DNA of 64,000 nt from Streptomyces sp. STR69 (GTDB lineage: Bacteria > Actinomycetota > Actinomycetes > Streptomycetales > Streptomycetaceae), in contig NZ_JALJRY010000008.1 of assembly GCF_024519455.1 (NCBI RefSeq), positions 62,001 through 126,000 on the forward strand, written 5' to 3'. Both the position numbers and the translations under genes were made by a program. Positions within the stretch are counted from its first letter, which is position 1; each line of letters starts with the position of its first letter. The notes beneath the pieces were generated by a model. That model saw only the letters and a list, made by a program, of their open reading frames with translations. It had not been told where the DNA came from and did not search any database. This document shows, piece after piece, positions 56,777-64,000 of this stretch.

Positions 56777-57175
56777 CCTGGCGCGGTCGTACTGAAGGGC
56801 CGACCGATCGGGATGCGGCTGATCGTCCGCAACGAACGCCTTCACCCCGGTGCTCAGTTGAGGTTCACCGATGCCGACGGGATGCGTTCGGCCTGCTTCG
56901 CCAAGCACACCGTGGACGCTGCGATCTCACGTCCGGGACTGCGGCACCGCCAACGGGCCCGTGCCGAGGACAGGTTCGACTTGGCGTCGTCTTCTGCATC
57001 GGCGCGGTCAGAGCTGTTCGTTGCCGTGGCGCTGCAGATGGACCGTTCACACATCGACACGGTCCTGGTCGCGGGCAAGCCGGTCAAGCGCGGGCGCGCC
57101 GCCGTGAGCGACAGCACCGAACTCATCGCCGAGGCCCGGCGCGCACGTGGAAGCTGCCTTCCTGCTGTGTGGTGA
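56777..57175 (+). pseudogene. IS1380-type transposase fragment joined to amidohydrolase tail
   Basis: The frame from 56777 first reads like an internal piece of an IS1380-family transposase: KGRPIGMRLIVRNERLHPG, AQLRFTDADGMRSACFAKHT, LRHRQRARAEDRFDLA. From about 56990 it switches to a cytosine-deaminase/metal-hydrolase C-terminus: ELFVAVALQMDRSHIDTVLV, AGKPVKRGRAAVS. Neither half has its remaining domains, so this is a junction of two gene relics rather than a real gene, although the frame happens to stay open to 57175. Confidence 0.65.
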
Positions 57176-57176
57176 T

Positions 57177-57641
57177 CTAGAGGTCGGACCACGACGGGAA
57201 GACTGCGGCCTGTCCATGGCGGGTTCCCTGGGCGTCGATCAGGTCCCACATCGTCACGTCCGTTATCCAGAACCTGCGGCCTGACTTGGCGATGCGGACC
57301 CCGCGGTAACCGGCGGCGTAGCCGTCACGCGTGACGGACCGTATGAAGGCGTCCCGGTTCGGCTGGGCGTCGGGTGCCGCGGACAGGCGGGAGGGGAGGC
57401 CGACGAACTCGACCCAGGTGTACTCGAAGCATTTCTGGGCGGTCCGGTTGGCGTAGATGAAGGTCGGGTCGTTCGCGGTGTCGTGGGCGAGAAGGCCGAA
57501 GGGCGCGTCCTCGTAGAGCCATTCGGCCGCCGTGTCCGCGGAGGCGAGGGGCGGTGGGCCCAACTCTTTTCCCGTCAGGCGGTGGTGGCTGTCGAGGAGG
57601 AGGGCGCAGAACTGCCGGCTGAGGGGCTGGGGAGTTGTCAC
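57177..57641 (-). CDS. MEKHLA domain protein (PAS-like)
   Basis: 154 aa from GTG 57641. PLSRQFCALLLDSHHRLTGK, TAAEWLYEDAPFGLLAHDTA, DPTFIYANRTAQKCFEYTW, EFVGLPSRLSA and VRIAKSGRRFWITDVTMWDL match the MEKHLA domain, a PAS-related sensory fold. Cytosolic, no output domain. It lies 13 bp downstream of the reductoisomerase relic and was probably cotranscribed with it. Role unknown. Confidence 0.82.
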   Translation of the reverse strand: MTTPQPLSRQFCALLLDSHHRLTGKELGPPPLASADTAAEWLYEDAPFGLLAHDTANDPTFIYANRTAQKCFEYTWVEFVGLPSRLSAAPDAQPNRDAFIRSVTRDGYAAGYRGVRIAKSGRRFWITDVTMWDLIDAQGTRHGQAAVFPSWSDL

Positions 57642-57654
57642 GGCGCTTGATCCG

Positions 57655-58420
57655 TTACGCGACGAAGATGTCCGCGGAGGGCCGCATCTCGGCGCAGCGC
57701 CGGAGCACCTCGTGGATGACGTGGTTCTCGAACGCGTCGAAGGGGGTGGGATCCACGGATTTCGTGTCGTCGTCGATGGCGGGGTAGGCGGTCTGGGCGA
57801 GGAGGTAGTCGAAGCGCGGTGCCCACTTGCGGGCGCCGAGGCGGGCGGTGGTGGAGCAGTTGTCGACCATGTACGCCACACCGCGGGCGTGCATATAGGG
57901 GTTGAGCGAGTCGACGGCCTCGATGACGGATTCGTTGGCGATCTCGGAGTAGGGGTGGCCGCGTTCGATGAGCGCGTCGACCTGGCCCATCATCACGCCG
58001 CTGAAGACGCCGGCGGTGAAGGGGTCGAGCGGGATTCCGTCCTCGTTGTTGTTCTCGTTGCGCGCGGCGCGGACGCGCCGGCCGACCTGCCACATGTCGG
58101 CCTGGTCGATCTGGTCCATGGGGAAGCGGTCGAGTCGTTTGACGGCCAGGACCACGCTGCGTATCTCGTTGCCGGAGCTGACCTCGTCGTAGATCTCGTG
58201 GGTGATCTCCAGGCCGACGGGGTGCGCGGCGGAGTACGCCTGGGCGAAGACGGTCCGGCTTTCGGTCGATGACGCCGACCTGGTTCACCCCGGCGAAGGC
58301 GCGCGGCAGGCGGTCGAACAGATACCGGCCACCCCGGACGATGGCTTCGCGACGCCCGCCGAGGTCCACATACTCCTTGTCGAAGACGTCGGTCTCGAAG
58401 GTGAGGGCGGTGGATTCCAT
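57655..58420 (-). pseudogene. ilvC: Plant-type (class II) ketol-acid reductoisomerase relic, internal deletion
   Basis: N-terminus from ATG 58420 (CAGGAG upstream): ALTFETDVFDKEYVDLGG, REAIVRGGRYLFDRLPRAF, GVNQVGVI, equal to the start of plant KARI. At about 58265 the frame changes and the sequence jumps to the far C-terminal domain: FAQAYSAAHPVGLEITHEIY, DEVSSGNEIRSVVLAVKRLD, DQIDQADMWQVGRRVRAARN, ESVIEAVDSLNPYMHARGV, MVDNCSTTARLGARKWAPRF, ending MRPSADIFVA. The whole NADPH-binding domain and most of the first helical domain (some 280 residues) are gone, so no active enzyme can be made. Confidence 0.8.
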
Positions 58421-58963
58421 ACCGGATTCGCTCCTGAAGTGTGAGGTGTACAAGGGGAGTTGGACTGGCCGGCCGACACCGGGTGCGGTCAGGTTAAGTC
58501 CGGTGTTGCCGCTGTGACGCACGAGTCGGTGGCCGACTTGGCTTCCTCGTTCTGTCGACGGTCTTCGAGGGCGCCCGATCCGACGGGTTCCGGGCGGGTT
58601 CCCGATGGTGCTGCTTGCGGACGCGGTCGCCGGTAACACCAGGCTGCCGGCGACCGCGAAGGGTGCCCGGCCGTGCCGACGCCACTGGGCACCGACGACG
58701 TCCCGTCCTCAACGATGGTGCCGAGACGGGTAGTTGGGTGACCGAGTCGTCGGTGTCACCGAGCCGGCGCCGCGTGTCGCCCTTTGCCTAGGTGGTCGTG
58801 CGCACGACACAATCGCCCTCGGGTGCGAGGACGGCGATCGCCGGCGCCCACTCAAAGCCGTCGCCGACCACCACAGGCGACCACGGACGACCACGACGTC
58901 TTCGACACTTCGACGTCGTACCGGCCGCGCAGGAATCCACCACTCCCGTACCGGAAGGACGAC
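58421..58963. other. Gap with inverted repeats, no clear gene
   Basis: 543 bp without a supported gene. It holds an 11-bp perfect inverted repeat GCGGTCGCCGG / CCGGCGACCGC (58623-58657, 13-nt loop), which may be a terminator for leftward or rightward transcripts, a 14-bp palindrome GTCGTGCGCACGAC at 58795-58808, and several CGACCAC copies near 58866-58893. The promoter of the lectin gene should lie in its last 200 bp. Confidence 0.55.
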
Positions 58964-60037
58964 ATGACGGCCTCCTCCGAGGATCCGACGGCGGAGGCCG
59001 CCACGGCCCGGACCGACCCGACCGACGACACCTCGCTGCCCCTGCCCCGCCGGTCGAGGGGACCCTCGGCGATCGCCGAGGCCGCTGCCGCGCTGGGACC
59101 CGCTCCCGGCTCCGGCCCCGAGTCCGTGCCCCCGCCGCCCATGTCCGCCGTGGCGGCCGAGTTCGCGGCATTCACCGAACGCGCGCCGGACACCGGGAGG
59201 TTGGGCGCGCGTACCGACGCCCCCGCCGGGGACGGGACCGACCGCCGCGTCGACACCACGGCCACTCCGAGCCGGTCCGTACCCCGACCTGTACGGCGCC
59301 GCAAGATGCTGCTCGCCGCCGCCGCTACCGGCGTCGTCCTGCTGACCGGCTCCCTGCTCCTCATGGACGGCGACGACGGCAAGGGACGTTCGGCGGCCGG
59401 TACCGGATCGGACACCGTCCGGGGCGGCGGACAGAACGAGGACGTGACCGGCTCGTCCGACTCCGCCTCGCCGTCGGGTGAATCCTCCGCACTCGAAGCC
59501 GATTCCACCCGGCAGCCGACCCCGAAGGCCGGTTCACCGGCATCCGGCAAGAACACCGGTGATGCCACGGCCACGACGAAGGCCGGTACCAAGAACGGCG
59601 GGGCGACGTCCGGGAGTTCCGCGCCGGCCGCCGATTCCACCGCCGCCGCTGCCACGGGCGTACTGATCCGGGGGCACGGCTCCGGCCGCTGTATCGACGT
59701 GACCGGAGGCAACCCGGCGGACCACACCCGCCTGCAGATCTGGGACTGCTCGGGCGCCGCCCGGCAGAAGTGGCGGTTCGTGTCGGACGGAACGGTCCGC
59801 GCCCTGGGCAAGTGCATGGACGTCGACGGCGGTTCGCGGACGGACGGTGCGTGGATCAAGCTTGTCACCTGCAACGGCACCGGAGCCCAGCGGTTCCGGC
59901 TCAACGCCGCGCACGATCTGGTCAACCTCCAGGCCGACAAATGCGTCGACGTCACCGACGCGGGGACCGGCAACGGCGCGGAACTGCAACTGTGGAGCTG
60001 TACCGGCGGGGACAACCAGAAATGGAGCACCGGCTGA
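58964..60037 (+). CDS. Membrane-anchored ricin-type beta-trefoil lectin protein
   Basis: 357 aa from ATG 58964 (GGAAGGAC upstream). Residues 1-114 are a Pro/Ala-rich cytoplasmic region ending in RPVRRRK; 115-134 (MLLAAAATGVVLLTGSLLLM) form one transmembrane helix; 135-230 are a Ser/Thr/Gly-rich linker; about 232-357 are a ricin B-type trefoil with CIDVTGGNPADHTRLQIWDC, ARQKW, CVDVTDAGTGNGAELQLWSC and NQKW, i.e. QxW repeats. Probably binds cell-wall or extracellular carbohydrate outside the membrane. No enzymatic domain is present. A hairpin follows the stop. Confidence 0.88.
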   Translation: MTASSEDPTAEAATARTDPTDDTSLPLPRRSRGPSAIAEAAAALGPAPGSGPESVPPPPMSAVAAEFAAFTERAPDTGRLGARTDAPAGDGTDRRVDTTATPSRSVPRPVRRRKMLLAAAATGVVLLTGSLLLMDGDDGKGRSAAGTGSDTVRGGGQNEDVTGSSDSASPSGESSALEADSTRQPTPKAGSPASGKNTGDATATTKAGTKNGGATSGSSAPAADSTAAAATGVLIRGHGSGRCIDVTGGNPADHTRLQIWDCSGAARQKWRFVSDGTVRALGKCMDVDGGSRTDGAWIKLVTCNGTGAQRFRLNAAHDLVNLQADKCVDVTDAGTGNGAELQLWSCTGGDNQKWSTG

Positions 60038-60039
60038 CG

Positions 60040-60078
60040 GCACGCCCCTTAGGCGCTTGGCCCGGCCGAAGGGCGTGC
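60040..60078 (+). terminator. Hairpin terminator of lectin gene
   Basis: GCACGCCCCTT at 60040-60050 pairs with AAGGGCGTGC at 60069-60078 (one bulged C), loop about 18 nt, starting 2 bp after the lectin stop codon. No strong U-tract, as is common in Streptomyces. Confidence 0.6.
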
Positions 60079-60463
60079 GTCCCTGGCTGATCCGGCGGCC
60101 GTCGCCCGGCGGGGCGAGTTCCACTGGACCGGGAGCGGGGCGTCGGCTGCATGGCATGCGCCGCTCGTACCGTGCCCGGGCGGGCGTTATGCCGCAGCAC
60201 GGCCCGTACGAAGACCTCGGCGTAGCGCGCCTCCGAGAGCGTGCCGCCGGATGAGGCGTGCCTGGTTCGCCCGTTCGGGCCTGCCCTGCTGCCCGGACCC
60301 GAGCCTCCGTTCGGCGCCGAAGTGGCCGACCGCACACGGCCGAAACGCCCCCGCGTCCACCTGGGCCGCCCGCGATCGTGGCATGAAGGAGGTGAAGTAC
60401 AGACCCCGACCACACCTGCGGCGGGATAGTTTGTCCATGTTTTCCCTGGCCCCCGTCTCCAGT

Positions 60464-60505
60464 CCTACAGGCTGTAGGGTGCCAGTAACCCTACAAACTG
60501 TAGGG
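60464..60505. promoter_or_regulatory. Tandem TACA-N3-TGTA operator dyads
   Basis: CCTACAGGCTGTAGG (60464-60478) and CCCTACAAACTGTAGGG (60489-60505) are near-identical palindromes with centres 26 bp apart, 14 bp before the glycosyltransferase ATG. The TACA/TGTA arms recall BlaI/MecI/CopY-type operators, though those have a shorter spacer. No such repressor is encoded in the window, so the regulator would act from elsewhere. Confidence 0.7.
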
Positions 60506-60518
60506 GGGAGGGTGGGCC

Positions 60519-62000
60519 ATGTCCGGCAGCAGGTACGCCACACTCGCCGGGATCCGACGGCTCGGAGCGCCGGCCGCGCCCGGCCGCTCGGAGTACCCCC
60601 TCGCGCTGGTGGCCGTCGCCTTCACCCTGGCCCAACTGGTGCTCGTACGCCCCGGATTGGGCCTCGGCTGGGACGAGACCGTGTACGTCAGCCAGATCAG
60701 CGCGCACGCCCCCGCCACCTTCTTCAGCGCACCCCGGGCCCGTGGCATCTCCCTCCTGGTCGCACCCGTCACCTCATGGTCCTCGTCCACCACCCTGCTG
60801 CGCGTCTACCTCGCCGCCCTCTCCGGCCTCGCCCTCTTCCTCGCACTCCGCACCTGGCGCACCCTGTTCCCCGTCCGCGTCCTGACCCTGGCGGGCACCC
60901 TCTTCGCCTCCCTCTGGGTGACGCTCTTCTACGGTCCGCAGGCCATGCCCAACTACTGGGTCGCCGTGGCCGCCCTGGCCGCGGCGGGCTGCTTCCTGCG
61001 GGCCCACGCCGACCATGCCGGCCGTTCGCTCCTGTGGGGTTTGGCGGCGAGCGCATCCCTCATGGCGTGGATGCGGCCGACCGACGCCGTCTGGGTGACC
61101 CTGCCCCTCCTCGCGCTCGGCCTCTTCGCCCGCCACTGGCGGCTGCTCGCCGTCCTCCTCGCCGGGCTCGCGTCCGGCGCCGTGGAATGGGTGATCGAGG
61201 CATACGTCAGCTACGGCGGCCTGACGCAGCGACTGCACGACGCCTCGGCGATCGAGGGTGGACTCGGCTGGCACCTCGCGATCACCGACCAGCTGCGCAG
61301 CCTGGGCGGGCGCGCCCTGTGCCGCCCCTGCACGAGTGCCATGCCCAACCCGGCGGTCGACGTCTGGTGGCTCGTACTGCCCGTGCTCGCCGTCGTCGGG
61401 CTGGTCGTCGCGGTCCGAGCCCGGCGCACCGCGCCCACCCTCGTGCCGCTCGCCTGCGCCGCGACGGCCGCCTTCCCGTACCTCTTCATGATCGGCTACG
61501 CGGCCCCGCGCTTCCTGCTGCCCGCCTACGCACTGGTGGCGATCCCCGTCGCCGACGCGCTGATCCACCTGGTCACCGGTCCGACCGGAGCATGGCGGCG
61601 GGTCGCGGTGACCCTGCTCGCGGTGGGACTCGCCGGGCATCTGGCGATACAACTCGCCGTCCTGGAACGCACGGTGAGCCGTGCGAACGCCCAACACCGC
61701 GACTGGTCCCGCACCGCCGCCGAACTCCACCGCCTCGGTGTGCGCACACCCTGCCTGCTCACCGGGCAGGACGCCATCCCGGTCGCCTTCTACACGGGCT
61801 GCGCCTCCGGCGCGACCGGGGGCCACAACGCCGACACCAGCCGGGCCGCCATCGACCGCACCGCCCACCGTATGCCCGTCGCCGACATCACACCGGCCGG
61901 CAGCCGCCCACCCGCCTACGCCCACGACTGGCCCGTCCACCGTTACGGCACACTGGAACTGCGCGTGGCCCCGACCACCGAGAGGGACGGAGGCGCATGA
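60519..62000 (+). CDS. GT-C-like integral membrane glycosyltransferase
   Basis: 493 aa from ATG 60519 (GGGGGGAGG upstream). About ten hydrophobic segments, with an early loop motif LGWDETVYVSQ: the acidic DE after the first helix is typical of PMT/ArnT-like GT-C enzymes using polyprenyl-phosphate sugars. WVTLFYGPQAMPNYWVAVAA, YAAPRFLLPAYALVAIPVAD and an extracytoplasmic C-terminal tail follow. It probably glycosylates a lipid, glycan or protein outside the membrane. Overlaps the next membrane-protein gene by four bases. Confidence 0.8.
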   Translation: MSGSRYATLAGIRRLGAPAAPGRSEYPLALVAVAFTLAQLVLVRPGLGLGWDETVYVSQISAHAPATFFSAPRARGISLLVAPVTSWSSSTTLLRVYLAALSGLALFLALRTWRTLFPVRVLTLAGTLFASLWVTLFYGPQAMPNYWVAVAALAAAGCFLRAHADHAGRSLLWGLAASASLMAWMRPTDAVWVTLPLLALGLFARHWRLLAVLLAGLASGAVEWVIEAYVSYGGLTQRLHDASAIEGGLGWHLAITDQLRSLGGRALCRPCTSAMPNPAVDVWWLVLPVLAVVGLVVAVRARRTAPTLVPLACAATAAFPYLFMIGYAAPRFLLPAYALVAIPVADALIHLVTGPTGAWRRVAVTLLAVGLAGHLAIQLAVLERTVSRANAQHRDWSRTAAELHRLGVRTPCLLTGQDAIPVAFYTGCASGATGGHNADTSRAAIDRTAHRMPVADITPAGSRPPAYAHDWPVHRYGTLELRVAPTTERDGGA

Positions 62001-62950
62001 CGGCACCTCCCGATCTCACCGCGACGACCGGCACCCGTCGCCGACGTGCCTACTGGCAGGCCGCGTTGACGCTCTGCGTGCTCGTGGCCGTGGTCTGTCT
62101 CCTCCGCCGGCACTGGCCCGTGCTCGCGAACGGGGCCGGGCGGCTCGCCGTCGCCGATCAGGGGTGGCTGCTGGTGGCCGGGACGGCTGCGCTCGGGACC
62201 TGGGTCTCCTCGGCGCTCGCCCAGCAGGGCGCGGTGCCCCAACGGCTGCCCGGCGGACGGCTGGTGGCCGCGCAGCTCGCCGCGTCGGCCGCCAACCACG
62301 TGCTGCCCGCCGGGCTCGGCGCCGGTGCCGTCAACCTGCGTTTCCTGATGCGCTGCGGCCTGCCGGTCGGCCGCTCGGCCAGTGCCCTCGCCGTGAAGGC
62401 GACCGCCGGTGTGGCCGTCCGGATCGTGCTGATCGGCGTCCTCGCCGCGGTCTGTCCGGGAGTGCTGAGTGTCCCGCACATCTCCGTGGGTGTGGTGGGT
62501 GCCGTACTCGGAGTCCTCGTGCTCGTGACCGTACTGCTCAACTGCCCACTGTGGCCCCGGTGTCGGCGTGCCCTCGCGGCGGTGCTGGCCGACATCCGGG
62601 CCGTGCACGCCAGGCCGCAGCGGGCGGTGGCCCTGTGGGGCGGTTCGCTGGCCTTCGCCGCGCTGCACTCGCTGGTGCTGATCTGCGTCACACAGGCCGT
62701 CGAACTGCCGCTGTCCCCGGCCCGGGTGGCGCTGCTGTACCTCGCCGCGAGCAGCGCCGCCGCCCTGCTGCCCACGCCGGGCGGTATCGGCTCCCTCGAC
62801 GCCGCGCTGGTCTTCGCCCTCACCGCCTCGGGAACCACGGCGTCGGCCGCCGCGTCCGTCGTCCTCGGCTACCGCCTGCTCACCGTGTGGCTGCCGCTGA
62901 TTCCCGGCCTGTTGGTGCTAGGGGTACTGGTCCGCCGCAAGGACCTCTGA
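61997..62950 (+). CDS. LPG-synthase-TM/YbhN-like membrane protein
   Basis: 317 aa from the ATG of an ATGA overlap. About eight membrane helices with the family hallmarks AAQLAASAANHVLPAGLGAG, AVNLRFLMRCGLPVGRSASA and LLPTPGGIGSLDAALVFAL. Belongs to the flippase-like domain of lysylphosphatidylglycerol synthases (YbhN/AglD type) without the aminoacyl-transferase domain. With the preceding GT-C protein it probably handles polyprenyl-linked sugars at the membrane. Confidence 0.83.
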   Translation: MTAPPDLTATTGTRRRRAYWQAALTLCVLVAVVCLLRRHWPVLANGAGRLAVADQGWLLVAGTAALGTWVSSALAQQGAVPQRLPGGRLVAAQLAASAANHVLPAGLGAGAVNLRFLMRCGLPVGRSASALAVKATAGVAVRIVLIGVLAAVCPGVLSVPHISVGVVGAVLGVLVLVTVLLNCPLWPRCRRALAAVLADIRAVHARPQRAVALWGGSLAFAALHSLVLICVTQAVELPLSPARVALLYLAASSAAALLPTPGGIGSLDAALVFALTASGTTASAAASVVLGYRLLTVWLPLIPGLLVLGVLVRRKDL

Positions 62951-63023
62951 CGCCGACCGGCGTTTCCCGTCCAGCCGGTTCAGGTAGGAGACCGTTGTTG
63001 ACCCGCGGTCGAGAGGGAGTGGC

Positions 63024-63878
63024 ATGGCAGGGAACGAGAACGACGGCCGGCCGGCGGAGGAGTTCTTCACTCCCGGAACCTCGTCCTTCACCGAGTTCCT
63101 GGCCGCGCACCGGCCCGCGCTGCTGCCCACCCGCCGCCCCTTCCCGGACGGTGTCCGCGTGGCCGAGGGTCAATTCCCGCACGGCACCACGGTGTTGGCG
63201 CTCACCTACCGCGACGGCGTACTGATAGCCGGGGACCGCAGGGCCACCATGGGCAACGTCATCGCGCAACGCGACCTGGAGAAGGTGCACCCCGCGGACG
63301 ACTACACGGCGGTCGCGTTCGCCGGCACGGTCGGTCTCGCCGTCGACATGGTGAAGCTGTACCAGGTCGAGCTGACGCACTTCGAGAAGATCGAGGGCAT
63401 CCCGATGACCCTCAACGCCAAGGCCACCCGCCTCGCCGGCCTGATCCGGCAGAACCTCGGCCAGGCCATGCAGGGCCTCGCCGTCGTACCGCTCCTCGTC
63501 GGCTACGACCCCGCCGCCCCCGAGGGCGCCAAGGGCCGCATCTTCACCTTCGACGTCGTCGGCGGCACCTACGAGAAACCGGACTTCCACGCCGAGGGCT
63601 CCGGCTCCCCGTACGCCAGGGGCGCCCTGAAGAAGCTGTTCCACCAGGGCATGTCCCGGCGCGACGCGGCCCTGACGGCGCTGCAGGCCCTGTACGACGC
63701 GGCCGACGACGACTCGGCCACCGGCGGCCCCGACATCAACCGCCGTATCTTCCCCATCGTGTCGGTCATCACCGAGGACGGCTTCGAGCGGCTGCCGGAG
63801 CCGGAGACCGAGGCGCTGACCCGCGAGATGGTCGCACAGCGCCGGAGCCACCCGGACGGGCCGACTGCCGCGCCCTGA
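63024..63878 (+). CDS. prcB: 20S proteasome beta subunit paralogue
   Basis: 284-aa PrcB-type protein. A 54-residue propeptide (FFTPGTSSFTEFLAAHRPAL) ends in PHG, giving catalytic Thr55 in PHGTTVLALTYRDGV. LIAGDRRATMGNVIAQRDLE, HPADDYTAVAFAGTVGLAVD, NLGQAMQGLAVVPLLVGYD, GSGSPYARGALKKLF and YDAADDDSATGGPDINRRIF are conserved, including the catalytic-site Asp and Lys equivalents. It seems an active, normal-length subunit, yet no prcA, pup, dop or ATPase gene is adjacent. It may be a second beta subunit giving mixed proteasomes. Confidence 0.92.
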   Translation: MAGNENDGRPAEEFFTPGTSSFTEFLAAHRPALLPTRRPFPDGVRVAEGQFPHGTTVLALTYRDGVLIAGDRRATMGNVIAQRDLEKVHPADDYTAVAFAGTVGLAVDMVKLYQVELTHFEKIEGIPMTLNAKATRLAGLIRQNLGQAMQGLAVVPLLVGYDPAAPEGAKGRIFTFDVVGGTYEKPDFHAEGSGSPYARGALKKLFHQGMSRRDAALTALQALYDAADDDSATGGPDINRRIFPIVSVITEDGFERLPEPETEALTREMVAQRRSHPDGPTAAP

Positions 63879-64000
63879 GCATCCGGCGCCCGGGCTGCAC
63901 GCCGTCGTCGATTGCCGCTCGTCGAGGTCACCGCGACCGGGTACGGGCGCCCGTGGTCGGGGGAGCACTTCATCGAGACGGCCATCGGCGAACGCCTCGC

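Larger units (their letters stand above)
60038..60518. other. Gap with terminator and tandem operators
   Basis: 481 bp without a supported gene. It begins with the lectin-gene terminator (60040-60078) and ends with two dyads (60464-60505) just before the glycosyltransferase start. The middle holds only unconvincing short frames. Confidence 0.55.

Noticed and set aside
58795..58808. Palindrome GTCGTGCGCACGAC as an operator
   Set aside because: Single copy, GC-rich, about 155 bp from the nearest start; such palindromes are common in this composition.
60187..60543. Short frames on both strands before the glycosyltransferase gene
   Set aside because: They run through the tandem operators, lack ribosome-binding sites and resemble no family.

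Overview
The window comes from a high-GC actinomycete, most probably a Streptomyces. The evidence is strong GC bias at third codon positions, many GTG starts, heavily overlapping ATGA/GTGA gene junctions, an F420-type luciferase-like oxidoreductase, a PrcB-type proteasome subunit and MEKHLA and ricin-lectin proteins. I see no rRNA, tRNA, CRISPR array, intact insertion sequence or replication origin.

Positions 1 to about 55,965 form one large catabolic island of about 50 genes in some 20 short, often divergent transcription units. It encodes CoA-thioester chemistry almost exclusively: ETF alpha/beta; three acyl-CoA ligases (one PaaK-like with a small ANL-like companion); eight acyl-CoA dehydrogenases; six crotonase-fold enzymes; three MaoC/hot-dog hydratases; six short-chain dehydrogenases; one true thiolase; three SCP2/Ltp-type thiolase-like proteins, each linked to a DUF35 zinc-ribbon/OB-fold protein (one DUF35 is fused to an HMG-CoA-synthase-like domain); two CaiB/BaiF CoA transferases; a PaaI thioesterase; two ACMSD-like amidohydrolases; an F420-dependent LLM oxidoreductase; and a branched-chain-amino-acid-type ABC importer whose two permeases and one ATPase are fused in one chain. 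A LuxE-like/LuxC-like pair (acyl activation and acyl-CoA reduction to aldehyde) follows the importer. The family mix resembles actinobacterial steroid side-chain degradation (heteromeric ACADs, MaoC pairs, Ltp-DUF35 retro-aldolases), but no KstD, Rieske oxygenase, P450, extradiol dioxygenase or IpdAB homologue is seen. I infer uptake and step-wise shortening of a branched or polycyclic carboxylic acid; the substrate is unknown.

Two closely similar GntR/FadR-type regulators lie inside the island. A recurring AT-rich box (core about GTTANNTAT, often palindromic, with two 18-bp identical copies 11 kb apart) sits at nearly every promoter gap, so the island is probably one regulon. Two proteins are striking degenerate enzymes: a GH1-fold protein with both catalytic glutamates changed to Asp, and a class-C beta-lactamase-fold protein whose SxxK, YxN and HxG motifs are all altered.

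From 55,966 to 58,963 the DNA is gene-poor and decayed: a small conserved orphan protein, a fragment of an IS1380-type transposase fused to an amidohydrolase tail, a MEKHLA-domain protein, and a plant-type (class II) ketol-acid reductoisomerase relic with a large internal deletion. From 58,964 to the end lie a membrane-anchored ricin-type lectin, a GT-C-like membrane glycosyltransferase with an LPG-synthase-TM/flippase-like partner behind a tandem operator, and an orphan proteasome beta subunit.
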